The notes under the pieces were generated by a model. That model searched no databases and was not told where the DNA came from. It saw only the letters and a list, made by a program, of their open reading frames with translations. This document shows positions 16,854 through 25,453 of a DNA stretch of 64,000 nucleotides, piece after piece. The position numbers and the translations under genes were made by a program. The stretch spans positions 434,001 through 498,000 of the forward strand of contig NZ_JBHSTP010000001.1 of the NCBI RefSeq assembly GCF_042660285.1, in the 5' to 3' direction. Numbering within the stretch: position 1 is the stretch's first letter; each line of letters opens with the position of its first letter. Source of the DNA: Luethyella okanaganae (GTDB lineage Bacteria; Actinomycetota; Actinomycetes; Actinomycetales; Microbacteriaceae).

Positions 16854-18145
16854 CGGGAACCTCCTGTCGCGGCATCCAGAGCCTGGTCGAGATCGTAGAC
16901 GATGTCGTCGACGTCTTCGATGCCGACGCTGATGCGCACCGAGCCGGGACGCACGCCCGCGTCGAGCAGCTGCTGCTCGGTGAGCTGGGCGTGGGTCGTC
17001 GACGCCGGGTGGATCACGAGGGTCTTCGCATCACCGATGTTGGCGAGGTGGCTTGCGAGGTTGAGCGACTCGATGAACGTCTGACCGGCGGCGCGGCCGT
17101 CTTTCAGTTCGAAGGTGAACACCGATCCCGGACCCTTCGGCAGGTACTTCCGCCCGCGCTCGAAGTGCGGATGGCCGGGCAGGCCGGCCCAGTGCACTGC
17201 CGAGATCCGCGGATCGGCTTCGAGCCATTCCGCGACGGTGCTGGCGTTGTCGACGTGGGCCTGGATGCGGTACGGCAGCGTCTCGACGCCCTGGGCGAGC
17301 AGGAAAGCGCTGTGCGGGGCGAGCGTCGGACCGATGTCACGCAATTGCTCGGCGCGGAGCCGCGTCAGAAACGCGTACTCACCGAAGTTGCCCGACCATT
17401 CCAGCCCGCCATAGCTCGGAACGGGCTCGCCGAAGAGCGGGAACCTCTCGCTGTGCCAGTGGAACCGGCCGCTCTCGACGACGACGCCGCCCAGGGTCGT
17501 GCCGTGTCCGCCGAGGAACTTCGTCGCCGAGTGGATGACGACATCGGCACCCCACTCGATCGGGCGGTTGAGATAGGGGGTCGCGATCGTCGAGTCGACG
17601 ATGAGGGGGATGCCGCCACCGTGCGCGACCTCCGCGAGTCCCTCGATGTCGGCGATCTCCCCGGAGGGGTTCGCGATCGTCTCCACGAAGAGGAGCTTGG
17701 TTCTGTCGGTGATCACTGCCGCGTAGTCGGCCGGGTCTGAGCTGTGCACGAAGGTCGTCTCGACACCGAAGCGGCGGAGCGTCACATCCAGTTGGGTGAT
17801 GGACCCACCGTAGAGGTTCGCGCTCGCCACGATGTGATCACCGGCGCCGACGAGACTCGCGAAGGTGATGTATTGGGCGCTCAGGCCGCTCGCGGTCGCG
17901 ACGGCGCCGAGGCCTCCCTCGAGGCTCGCGACGCGTTCCTCGAAACTCGCGACCGTCGGATTGGCGAGGCGGGAGTAGATGTTGCCGTACTTCTGCAAGG
18001 CGAAGCGGGCGGCGGCATCCGCGGTGTCGTCGAAGACGAACGCGCTCGTCTGGTAGATCGGCAGCGCTCGTGCTCCCGTCACCGGGTCGGGGATGTTGCC
18101 CGCGTGGATGGCGCGGGTCTTGAAGCCGTATTCGCGATCTGCCAT
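16850..18145 (-). CDS. O-acetylhomoserine/O-acetylserine sulfhydrylase
   Basis: A complete 431-residue PLP enzyme of the Cys/Met metabolism family. It shows LPIYQTSAFVFDDTADAA, the PLP lysine in SATKFLGGHGT near residue 213, and the C-terminal RISVGIEDVDDIVYD. It converts an O-acetylated amino acid plus sulfide to homocysteine or cysteine. A paralogue lies at the window's left edge. It is followed by the overlapping CoA-binding gene. Which substrate each copy prefers cannot be told. Confidence 0.93.
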   Translation of the reverse strand: MADREYGFKTRAIHAGNIPDPVTGARALPIYQTSAFVFDDTADAAARFALQKYGNIYSRLANPTVASFEERVASLEGGLGAVATASGLSAQYITFASLVGAGDHIVASANLYGGSITQLDVTLRRFGVETTFVHSSDPADYAAVITDRTKLLFVETIANPSGEIADIEGLAEVAHGGGIPLIVDSTIATPYLNRPIEWGADVVIHSATKFLGGHGTTLGGVVVESGRFHWHSERFPLFGEPVPSYGGLEWSGNFGEYAFLTRLRAEQLRDIGPTLAPHSAFLLAQGVETLPYRIQAHVDNASTVAEWLEADPRISAVHWAGLPGHPHFERGRKYLPKGPGSVFTFELKDGRAAGQTFIESLNLASHLANIGDAKTLVIHPASTTHAQLTEQQLLDAGVRPGSVRISVGIEDVDDIVYDLDQALDAATGGSR

Positions 18146-18333
18146 GGGCTCACGCTAACCCGTGCGCTGGCGTGCCTCTCGCGAACGCGTAACGCGACGA
18201 AACGCGTCCGTCGGTTTCGGCGGCACGTGAACTCATGGCACGGCGCCGTCCAGGCTCGCTCATATCGTGATGAACGACAGGAGGATGCTCGGCGAGGTCG
18301 ACCGATCGTTCCCGTCGCCTTAGGCTCAGGTCC

Positions 18334-19248
18334 ATGGACATGGCGCCGCGTACGGCAGTGCTGAGACTGCTCACCGACCCTACGCGGGCGCGCATGCTGT
18401 CTTTGATCCTCGGCAGTCAGAACGCACGTGCCACCGTGACCCGTCTCGCGGAGATGTTGGAGCTGACGCAGCCGACGGTCTCGCATCACGTGAAGGTCCT
18501 CCTCGACGAGGGGGTGCTACGCCGCGATCCCGAGGGGCGGCAAGCGTGGTACTCCATCGCCCCTGAACATCTCGACCAGGTGTCCGAGTTGCTGCAGACG
18601 CCGGTGCCGCAGGTGGAGAGAGCCGTTCTCGAGCGCATCGGACGTGATCTCGCGCACCGTTTCACCGGGGTGTTCAGCCCGGAGACGGTCGAGCGATACG
18701 TCGAAGAGAGCTACGAGCTGCTGGCCGGGCAGGCGCGGATCACTCGGTATCTGCCGTCGTTGACGGCCCGTTTCACCGGCGAGCGGCTCACCGCCCTGGC
18801 CAGGGCGCAGCACACGCCGGGCGGCGCTCCCGAGGTGTTGTTCGTGTGCGTGCAGAACGCGGGCCGGTCCCAGATGGCCGCCGCGATCCTGCGGCATCTC
18901 GCTGGCGATCGCGTGCACGTCCGTAGCGCAGGCTCCCAGCCTGCGGCCGCGGTGCGCTCGGTCATCGTCTCCGTTCTCGACGAGATCGGCGTGCCGATCG
19001 GCGGAGAGTTTCCGAAGCCTCTGACCGACGAGGTGGTGCGTGCGGCCGACGTCGTGATCACGATGGGATGCGGCGACGCCTGCCCGGTCTACCCCGGGCG
19101 CCGTTACCTCGACTGGGAGCTCGAAGATCCGGTGGGTCTGCCTGTGCCGCGCGTGCGCGAGATCCGCGACGAGATCGAGATCCGCGTCCGCGAGCTCCTC
19201 AATGTCCTCGGTGTCCTCGCCGGAGGGTCCGCGGTGGACGATGCGTGA
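18334..19248 (+). CDS. ArsR-type regulator fused to arsenate reductase (LMW-phosphatase fold)
   Basis: A 304-residue fusion. Residues about 1-90 are an ArsR-like winged helix (LTDPTRARML, TQPTVSHHVKVLLDEG). Residues 95-160 are a helical linker resembling the N-terminal three-helix domain of actinobacterial ArsC. Residues 165-300 are a low-molecular-weight phosphatase-type arsenate reductase, with the C-x5-R loop in CVQNAGRS (Cys about 172) and a second cysteine pair in GCGDACP. One chain could therefore sense and reduce arsenate. The next gene is a stand-alone ArsC, with a probable operator between them. No arsenite exporter gene is in the window. Confidence 0.88.
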   Translation: MDMAPRTAVLRLLTDPTRARMLSLILGSQNARATVTRLAEMLELTQPTVSHHVKVLLDEGVLRRDPEGRQAWYSIAPEHLDQVSELLQTPVPQVERAVLERIGRDLAHRFTGVFSPETVERYVEESYELLAGQARITRYLPSLTARFTGERLTALARAQHTPGGAPEVLFVCVQNAGRSQMAAAILRHLAGDRVHVRSAGSQPAAAVRSVIVSVLDEIGVPIGGEFPKPLTDEVVRAADVVITMGCGDACPVYPGRRYLDWELEDPVGLPVPRVREIRDEIEIRVRELLNVLGVLAGGSAVDDA

Positions 19249-19274
19249 GTGTCTCGCGGATTCCCTCATCAAAA

Positions 19275-19292
19275 CATAGACAATGATCTATG
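19275..19292 (+). promoter_or_regulatory. Predicted ArsR-family operator
   Basis: A perfect 6+6 inverted repeat, CATAGA, six spacer bases, TCTATG, stands 31 bp before the arsC start. The AT-rich palindrome contrasts with its GC-rich surroundings and resembles ArsR/SmtB sites. The fusion protein encoded just upstream is the obvious candidate to bind it. Binding is inference. Confidence 0.6.
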
Positions 19293-19323
19293 CTTTGAGA
19301 AACGACTGGAAGCGAGGACTCCC

Positions 19324-19740
19324 ATGACCGGCAGACCCACCGTCCTGTTCGTCTGCGTGCACAACGCGGGCCGGTCCCAGATGGCCGCCGGCTACCTCCG
19401 CGCCCTCACGGGCGACCGCGTCGATGTGCTCTCCGCCGGTTCCGAACCGAAGGACCGGATCAATCCGCTCGCGGTGCAGGCGATGGCCGAAGAGGGCATC
19501 GACATCGCGAACACCGTGCCGAAGGTGCTCACCACCGAGGCCGTGCGCGACGCCGACGTCGTGATCACGATGGGTTGCGGCGATGCCTGCCCGATCTTCC
19601 CGGGCAAGCGCTACGAGGACTGGGAGTTCGACGATCCGGCCGGTCTCGAGCTGGACGGCGTTCGCCGCGTTCGCGACGGCATCCGCGCCCGCATCGAGGA
19701 CCTCATCGCCGAGATCCTCCCGTCGGCCCCTGCGGGTTGA
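19324..19740 (+). CDS. arsC: Arsenate reductase, low-molecular-weight phosphatase type
   Basis: A 138-residue ArsC that reduces arsenate to arsenite. The catalytic loop CVHNAGRS has Cys 11 and its arginine at position 17, and MGCGDACPIFPGKRYEDWEF follows as in mycothiol- or thioredoxin-linked actinobacterial enzymes. The start was set at ATG 19324 (MTGRPTVLFV) behind a GCGAGGA ribosome-binding stretch; the longer in-frame reading would cross the operator. It is very similar in layout to the C-terminal half of the preceding fusion, suggesting duplication. Confidence 0.93.
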   Translation: MTGRPTVLFVCVHNAGRSQMAAGYLRALTGDRVDVLSAGSEPKDRINPLAVQAMAEEGIDIANTVPKVLTTEAVRDADVVITMGCGDACPIFPGKRYEDWEFDDPAGLELDGVRRVRDGIRARIEDLIAEILPSAPAG

Positions 19741-19869
19741 CGGACGTCGTGCAGCCGAGTTCTGAGGCTGTGAGCCTCGCCCGTCGGGGCCGGCGAAATC
19801 GAAGGTGTGCGTGGCGTCGATGCGCGTCCGGCTCAGCCGGCCGACGATCCTGCGCGACGTGCCGCCGTT

Positions 19870-19953
19870 CTGGCCACTGGCCTGGCCATTGACCTGGCCA
19901 CTGACCTGGCCACTGACCTGGCCACTGACCTGGCCACCGATCTCGCCACCGAT
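19870..19953 (+). repeat. Seven tandem 12-bp repeats
   Basis: Seven consecutive units close to CTGGCCACTGAC; units 3-5 are identical, the outer ones diverged by one to three bases. They lie in the gap between arsC and the monooxygenase gene. Because the unit is a multiple of three, the array is open in the monooxygenase frame and would read as repeated Leu-Ala-Thr-Asp. Confidence 0.85.
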
Positions 19954-19983
19954 GCGAGCGAGTCCGTTCGCTACGGTGGACGG

Positions 19984-20304
19984 ATGATCCTCGAGCATGC
20001 CCTGCTGCCCGTCGTTCCCGGCCGGGAGGAGGCATTCGAATCCGCCTTCGTCGAGGCTCTCGCGATCATCGCGTCGATGCCGGGCTTTCTCGGTCTCACG
20101 CTCTCGCGGTCGCTCGAGACTCCCGGCACTTATCTGCTGCTCGTCAGCTGGGAGAGTATCGAGGCGCACGATCCCGGCTTTCGGGGATCGGCGGAGTATG
20201 GTCGCTGGCGCGAGCTGCTGCACGGCTTCTACGAGCCGTTTCCCGCCGTGGAGCACTTCGTCCGGGTCGCGGAGGCCGGTGCCACACCGTTCAGTGATCG
20301 GTGA
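19984..20304 (+). CDS. Antibiotic-biosynthesis-monooxygenase (ABM) domain protein
   Basis: A 106-residue ABM-fold protein. The single domain shows EHALLPVVPGREEAFESAF, PGFLGLTLSRSLETPGTYLLLVSWES and the closing HFYEPFPAVEHF-like segment. Members act as cofactor-free quinol monooxygenases or haem-degrading enzymes; the specific role here is unknown. I chose ATG 19984 because it matches the domain start. The frame is open 177 bp further upstream through the 12-bp repeat array, so a longer product with repeated LATD units cannot be excluded. Confidence 0.8.
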   Translation: MILEHALLPVVPGREEAFESAFVEALAIIASMPGFLGLTLSRSLETPGTYLLLVSWESIEAHDPGFRGSAEYGRWRELLHGFYEPFPAVEHFVRVAEAGATPFSDR

Positions 20305-20521
20305 GAACGTGCATTTTTTTCAAGATCGACGAGATCGACCATGGCGGCGTATGCGGGACCCACCTGGGCAATCTATGCGGTGACCACGTGATGGTTGTCG
20401 GAGTGTCTGCGGTCGTCTAAGCCGCATCAACCTCCAGCGATGCGTTACGCCTCCAGGCACCGCCTACGCGGTCCGGGTCGGGGTCGGCGCGGCGCCCACC
20501 TGTACGGCGCGGCTCGGCGGC

Positions 20522-21514
20522 TCAGCTCAGAACAACTGCCGCCAACGCCAGGGCCGCGATGAGCGCCCAGGACAGCAATCCCACGAGCAGCGCCCGCCAG
20601 CCGGTGCGCATGAGCTCGCTCAGCCGTACCGCCGAGCCGAGGCCGAACAGCGCCATGGCGAGCAGCGCCGTCTGCACTGCGTCCGCGACCTCGATGGCGG
20701 CGTCCGGAACAGGCAGCAGGGTGCGCACGAGGATCATGGCCAGAAAGCCGAGCACGAACAGGGGCACGATGGGCGGGCGCTCGCCGTCGTCGTCGTTCGC
20801 GACGGCTGCGATGTGGCGGCGCCGTTCGATGGAGGCGACGATAGCGACCATTGGTGCGAGCATCACGATGCGCGTGAGCTTCACGACGATCGCCACCGCG
20901 AGCGCGGCCGGGCCGGCGATCTGCGCGGTCGCGATCACCTGACCGACATCGTGCACGCTCGCTCCCACCCAATGCCCGAACTGCTCGTTCGTGAGGCCGA
21001 GCGGATGCCACAGCAGCGGCAGCACAGCGATCGCGAGCGTTCCGCACAGGGTGACGAGCGCGACCGGTGTCGCCGTCTCCTCGTCCTTCGCCCTGACGAC
21101 GCCGCTCATAGCGCCGATCGCCGAGGCTCCGCAGATTGAGAACCCCGTCGCGACGAGCAAGGGCTGATGGCCGGGCAGGCCGAGAGTGCGGCCGAGGCCG
21201 ATCGTGCCGACGAAGGCGAGCAGCACGACTCCGACGATGAGCAGGACGGACGGCCAGCCGAGACCGGCGATGTCCGTGAGACTGAGTTTGAGGCCGAGCA
21301 GCACGACACCGAGCCGCATGAAGCCCTTCGAGGCGACCGAGATCCCCGGCGCGAGGCTGCCGCCGAGGGCGGGACGGGCGATGGGGAGCTGCCCGACGAC
21401 GATGCCCAGCGCGATCGCCGCCGTGAGCAGCGGGATGACGGGGATCAGCGTGTGGATGCCCCAGGAGGTGAGGGCTGCGGCCCCGGCGAGGAGCACACCG
21501 GGAAGCCAAGGCAT
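20522..21514 (-). CDS. YeiH/UPF0324 family membrane protein
   Basis: A 330-residue protein with about ten membrane segments, of the family annotated as YeiH or putative sulfate exporter. Characteristic stretches include VASKGFMRLGVVLLGLKLSL, FSICGASAIGAMSGVV and ASVHDVGQVIATAQIAG. It is probably an anion or sulfonate transporter, but substrate evidence is weak across the family. The open frame stops at 20522. About 215 bp between it and the monooxygenase gene hold no recognisable gene. Confidence 0.85.
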   Translation of the reverse strand: MPWLPGVLLAGAAALTSWGIHTLIPVIPLLTAAIALGIVVGQLPIARPALGGSLAPGISVASKGFMRLGVVLLGLKLSLTDIAGLGWPSVLLIVGVVLLAFVGTIGLGRTLGLPGHQPLLVATGFSICGASAIGAMSGVVRAKDEETATPVALVTLCGTLAIAVLPLLWHPLGLTNEQFGHWVGASVHDVGQVIATAQIAGPAALAVAIVVKLTRIVMLAPMVAIVASIERRRHIAAVANDDDGERPPIVPLFVLGFLAMILVRTLLPVPDAAIEVADAVQTALLAMALFGLGSAVRLSELMRTGWRALLVGLLSWALIAALALAAVVLS

Positions 21515-21557
21515 CCCACGAGCCTAGCGTTCGGCGAGGCGCCATGGCCTCGCGGGG

Positions 21558-22658
21558 TCAGTGCGTGCGGAAGCGAGCCGTCATCGGGCAGTCGAACGGA
21601 TCGCGCGCAGAGAGGCCGACCTTGTTGAGGTAGGCGATCACGATGCCGTAGCTCTGCACGAGACCGGTCTCCGTATAGGCGATCGAGTGTGTCTGGCAGT
21701 ACTCGAGCACGATCTCGCGCGCCTTGCGCAGGTGGGGGCGCGGCATGTTCGGGAACAGGTGGTGCTCGATCTGGTAGTTGAGGCCTCCCATGAAGGTGAG
21801 CATGACCCAGCCGCCGCGGATGTTGCGCGAGGTGAGCACCTGACGCCGCAGAAAGTCGACCTTGCTGTCGTGGGGCAGCTGCGGCATTCCCTTGTGGTTC
21901 GGGGCGAAGGAGGCTCCCATGTAGAGGCCGAACACGGCGAGCTGCACGCCGATGAAGGCGAAGGCCATGCCGAGCGGAAGGAAGTAGAAGACCACGGCGA
22001 GATAGGCGACGAGGCGTGTGCAGATCATAGCGATCTCGAGCCAGCGATTGTCGACCTTGCCGCGCCCCATCACGGTGCGCAGCCCCTGCACATGCAGATT
22101 GAGGCCCTCGAGCAGCAGCATCGGAAAGAAGAACCAGCCCTGCTTGCGCGTGACGAGGGCATGGAGTCGTGAGACCTTCGCCGCCTCCTCGGGCTGGAAG
22201 ACGATGAAGTCGGTGTCGATATCCGGGTCTTTGCCGATGACGTTCGGGTTGGCGTGGTGGCGGGAGTGCTTCGTCATCCACCACGAATAGCTGATCCCGA
22301 CGACGGCGTTGGCGAGCACCCTCCCGGCCCGGTCGTTGGCCCTGCCCGATTCGAACACCTGACGGTGGGACGCCTCGTGCGCGAGGAACGCGAACTGGGT
22401 GAGCAGGATGCCGAGGGCACCGGCGATGAGCAGTTGGTACCACGTGTCGCCGAGCAACACGAAACCCGTCACCGCGCCGCCGAGGGCGACCACGAGGATC
22501 GAGAAGACCACCCAGTAGAAGACCCTGGCGCGGCGCAGCAGGCCGAGATTGCGCACCGTGTGCATCAGGGCCGAGTACTCCGTCGTCGGGTTCTTGGTGT
22601 CGCCGCCCGGTTTGGTTCGGATGATGCGCACAGAGGGTGCGGTGGAGACTTCAGACAT
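21558..22658 (-). CDS. Membrane fatty acid desaturase
   Basis: A 366-residue diiron desaturase that introduces a double bond into lipid acyl chains. All three histidine boxes are present: HEASH at residues 94-98, HSRHH at 131-135 and QIEHH at 296-300, with hydrophobic pairs between them. The Q-I-E-H-H form is that of front-end and acyl-lipid desaturases. I set the start at ATG 22658 (MSEVSTAPSV). The longer upstream frame reads through a poorly protein-like, AT-richer leader, which is probably the promoter. Confidence 0.92.
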   Translation of the reverse strand: MSEVSTAPSVRIIRTKPGGDTKNPTTEYSALMHTVRNLGLLRRARVFYWVVFSILVVALGGAVTGFVLLGDTWYQLLIAGALGILLTQFAFLAHEASHRQVFESGRANDRAGRVLANAVVGISYSWWMTKHSRHHANPNVIGKDPDIDTDFIVFQPEEAAKVSRLHALVTRKQGWFFFPMLLLEGLNLHVQGLRTVMGRGKVDNRWLEIAMICTRLVAYLAVVFYFLPLGMAFAFIGVQLAVFGLYMGASFAPNHKGMPQLPHDSKVDFLRRQVLTSRNIRGGWVMLTFMGGLNYQIEHHLFPNMPRPHLRKAREIVLEYCQTHSIAYTETGLVQSYGIVIAYLNKVGLSARDPFDCPMTARFRTH

Positions 22659-22856
22659 CACACGGCCTTCGAATAGAGGCGACTTCCCAGCCGAGGAGAG
22701 AGCAAGTGCCCGGAGATCGCCGGAGATCGAAATATCGTCAGAGATCGGATGGCACCAGTCTAAGGGGCAGAGGCTGAGAAACAGCCGCGTCTTCGAGGGT
22801 GATCCATGCCGTTTCGGGCATACGCTCACGATTTCGGAATGCGAGGCGAAGGGGAC

Positions 22857-24518
22857 TCAGCGCCAGCCTGGCAGCCAGATGTGCAGCTGCCAGAACCAGA
22901 ACGGCACCTGCTGGGCGGTCCAGATCGGGTAGAAGAACGCGCTCACGGCGAGCACGCAGCCCAGGTAGACGCCGACGACCCCGATTCCTCGCTGGCGACG
23001 CCACCATGGGTCCTCCCGCGTGCCGAGGATCAGCCCGATCACGAAAGTCAGGCCGAGCAGGAGGTAGGGCTCGAAGGCGATCGTGTAGAACTGGAAGACG
23101 GTTCGGTTCAGGTACATGAGCCAGGGCAGGTATCCGGCGGCGAGACCCATAAGGATGAGCCCGATCCGCCACTCGCGGTAGCGGGCGAGCCGGTAGACCA
23201 GATAGAGCGCGGCCACCATGGCCGCCCACCAGACGAGCGGGTTGCCGACCGAGTTGATCGCCTCGGCGCAGGTGTCGACGAGGCATCCGTTCTGGCCGAA
23301 GGATGATCCTTCGTAGTACATGCTCGTCGGCCGGATCATGAGCAGCCAGGTGAGCGGGTTCGCTTGGTAGGGATGCGGCGTCGAGAGGTTGACGTGGTAG
23401 TTGTAAGCGGCCACCTGGAAGTGCCAGAAACTCTGCAGCGCGTGCGGAACCCACGCGAGCGGACCCGTCCAGGCGGCATCCGTCTGGTCGGCCCAGCCCC
23501 GGTAGAAGCCGCCGCTCGTCACGAACCAGCCGGTCCATGTGACCAGATAGCTTCCGAGTGCGATCGGCACGAGGAGCAGGAAGGCCACCGGGCCCTGCTT
23601 GAGCGCTGCGGCGCTCAGCCAGAACGGCACCCCCGCGCGGCGGCGGGCCAGAGCGTCGACAACCACGAGGTACACGCCGAAGGCCGCGAGAAAATAGAGC
23701 CCGGACCACTTGACCGATGCCGTGAGCCCGAAGGCAAGGCCTGCGGCGAGCAGCCACGGACGCCACCACAGTGTGGGACCCCAGCTCGGCTCCATCCCGC
23801 GGGATCGTCGTTCAGCGAGCCGGGTGGCGAGCCGTCTCTCATGCCAGGAGCGATCGAGGAGCACGGCGCCGAAACCGAGCAGGGCGAAGAACATGACCGA
23901 GACGTCGAGCAGTGCCACCCGCGACATGACGATCGCATGGCCGTCGACGGCGAAGAGCAACCCGGCGACGACGGCGAGGAGGGTCGAGGCGAAGAGCCGG
24001 CGCGCGATGACGGTGAGCAGGAACACCGCGAGCACCCCGACGACGACGGTGCCGATGCGCCAGCCGAAGCTGCTGTCGGCTCCGAACACCGCGAGCCCGG
24101 CGGCGATGATCCACTTGCCGAGTGGAGGATGCACCACGAAGGAGCCCTCGGTGGTGAAGATGTCGGTGTTGCCGGCGTTGAACTCGGGATCGGCATCCGC
24201 CGGCCACGTGGACTCGTAGCCGTTGTTGAGCAGGGTGTAAGCGTCTTTGACATAAAAGGTCTCGTCGAACACGAGAGCATGCGGATGGGCGAGGTTCCAC
24301 AGCCGCAGCACGGCGGCAAGCACGGTGACCGCGATGGGACCACCCCAGTACCAGAGGCGCCGGCGGCCCGGCGATGACAGCACCCGCCCCCACCAATCGT
24401 CGAGCGGGCTGCCGCTCGGTTCGCTCGCCACTGGCGGCCCCGAGGCGGCTGCCACGGCGGGGCCGACATCGGATGCGGGCGACTCGGGCGCATCCTGCTG
24501 GACCGGTCCGGTGCTCAT
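22857..24518 (-). CDS. Protein O-mannosyltransferase (dolichyl-phosphate-mannose type)
   Basis: A 553-residue glycosyltransferase of family GT39. It moves mannose from polyprenyl-phosphate-mannose to secreted proteins at the outer face of the membrane. The first loop holds the catalytic pair, HPHALVFDETFYVKDAYTL, followed by PPLGKWIIA. About ten membrane segments follow, and the C-terminus has YLNRTVFQFYTIAFEPYL. The N-terminal 60 residues are Ala/Pro/Ser-rich and cytosolic. It is divergent from rsmI with 27 bp between starts, a common actinobacterial arrangement. Confidence 0.93.
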   Translation of the reverse strand: MSTGPVQQDAPESPASDVGPAVAAASGPPVASEPSGSPLDDWWGRVLSSPGRRRLWYWGGPIAVTVLAAVLRLWNLAHPHALVFDETFYVKDAYTLLNNGYESTWPADADPEFNAGNTDIFTTEGSFVVHPPLGKWIIAAGLAVFGADSSFGWRIGTVVVGVLAVFLLTVIARRLFASTLLAVVAGLLFAVDGHAIVMSRVALLDVSVMFFALLGFGAVLLDRSWHERRLATRLAERRSRGMEPSWGPTLWWRPWLLAAGLAFGLTASVKWSGLYFLAAFGVYLVVVDALARRRAGVPFWLSAAALKQGPVAFLLLVPIALGSYLVTWTGWFVTSGGFYRGWADQTDAAWTGPLAWVPHALQSFWHFQVAAYNYHVNLSTPHPYQANPLTWLLMIRPTSMYYEGSSFGQNGCLVDTCAEAINSVGNPLVWWAAMVAALYLVYRLARYREWRIGLILMGLAAGYLPWLMYLNRTVFQFYTIAFEPYLLLGLTFVIGLILGTREDPWWRRQRGIGVVGVYLGCVLAVSAFFYPIWTAQQVPFWFWQLHIWLPGWR

Positions 24519-24545
24519 TCGCCCATGCTAAGCCAGACTGGGAAC

Positions 24546-25361
24546 ATGATCATTCTTGCGGCGACTCCCATCGGCAACCTCAAGGATGCGTCGGCCCGTC
24601 TCGTCGAGGCGCTCGCCTCGGCAGAAGTGATCGCCGCTGAGGACACCCGGGTCACCCAGCGGCTGCTCGCCGCACTCGGTGTCGAGAATCGGCCGCGACT
24701 CATCGCCTTGCACGACCACAACGAACGCGTGAAAGCGGCCGAGCTGGTCGAGCTCGCGCGCGACGCCGACATCCTCGTGCTGAGCGACGCGGGCATGCCG
24801 ACGGTCTCCGATCCCGGTTTCCACCTCGTGGACGTCGCCGCACGTGCCGGGGTCGCGGTCACCGCCCTCCCCGGACCGAGCGCCGTGCTCACCGCGCTCG
24901 CCGTCTCCGGTCTCCCGACCGACCGATTCACCTTCGAGGGCTTTCTGCCCCGCAAGGCAGGGGAGCGGCTCTCCGCCCTCCGCGGCCTCGCGGACGAGCG
25001 CCGCACCATGGTCTTCTTCGAGTCGCCGAACCGTCTTGCCGCGTCACTCGCCGATCTGGCCGTCGCGCTGGGCGCGGACCGGCGAGTCGTCGTCTGCCGA
25101 GAACTCACGAAATTCTATGAAGAGGTCAGACGAGGCACCGCCGTCGAGCTTGCGGCCTGGGCTGCCGGCGGTGTCAAGGGCGAGATCTGCGTCGTCGTCG
25201 CCGGAGCCGAGAAACGGATCATCGATCTCGCGAACGGTGTGGAGGAAGTGCTCGCCCTCGTCGCAGCGGGGGAGCGGCTCAAGGATGCCGCTGCCACCGT
25301 CTCGGAGGCGACCGGGCTCGGCAAGCGCGAGCTCTATCAGGCGGCTCTCGCCGCCCGCTGA
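24546..25361 (+). CDS. rsmI: 16S rRNA (cytidine-1402-2'-O)-methyltransferase
   Basis: A 271-residue tetrapyrrole-methylase-fold enzyme that 2'-O-methylates C1402 of 16S rRNA. Motifs: ILAATPIGNLKDAS at the N-terminus, EDTRVTQRLL, LVLSDAGMPTVSDPG, ALPGPSAVLTALAVSGLP and FEGFLPRK. The start was set at ATG 24546, where the conserved MIILAATPIGNL begins; the upstream ATG at 24525 adds seven residues overlapping the divergent promoter. Confidence 0.95.
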   Translation: MIILAATPIGNLKDASARLVEALASAEVIAAEDTRVTQRLLAALGVENRPRLIALHDHNERVKAAELVELARDADILVLSDAGMPTVSDPGFHLVDVAARAGVAVTALPGPSAVLTALAVSGLPTDRFTFEGFLPRKAGERLSALRGLADERRTMVFFESPNRLAASLADLAVALGADRRVVVCRELTKFYEEVRRGTAVELAAWAAGGVKGEICVVVAGAEKRIIDLANGVEEVLALVAAGERLKDAAATVSEATGLGKRELYQAALAAR

Positions 25362-25453
25362 ACCGGTGTCGAGGGTTCGCACGGCTCCGGATGGAACATC
25401 TGAAGGCTCCCGGTTGTTGCCATAAGGACAACGCGAGCGTTGGAGGTGAGCGC

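Noticed and set aside
19870..19953. 12-bp repeats as a CRISPR array
   Set aside because: The units abut without spacers. No CRISPR-like repeat-spacer pattern or cas gene was seen anywhere in the window.
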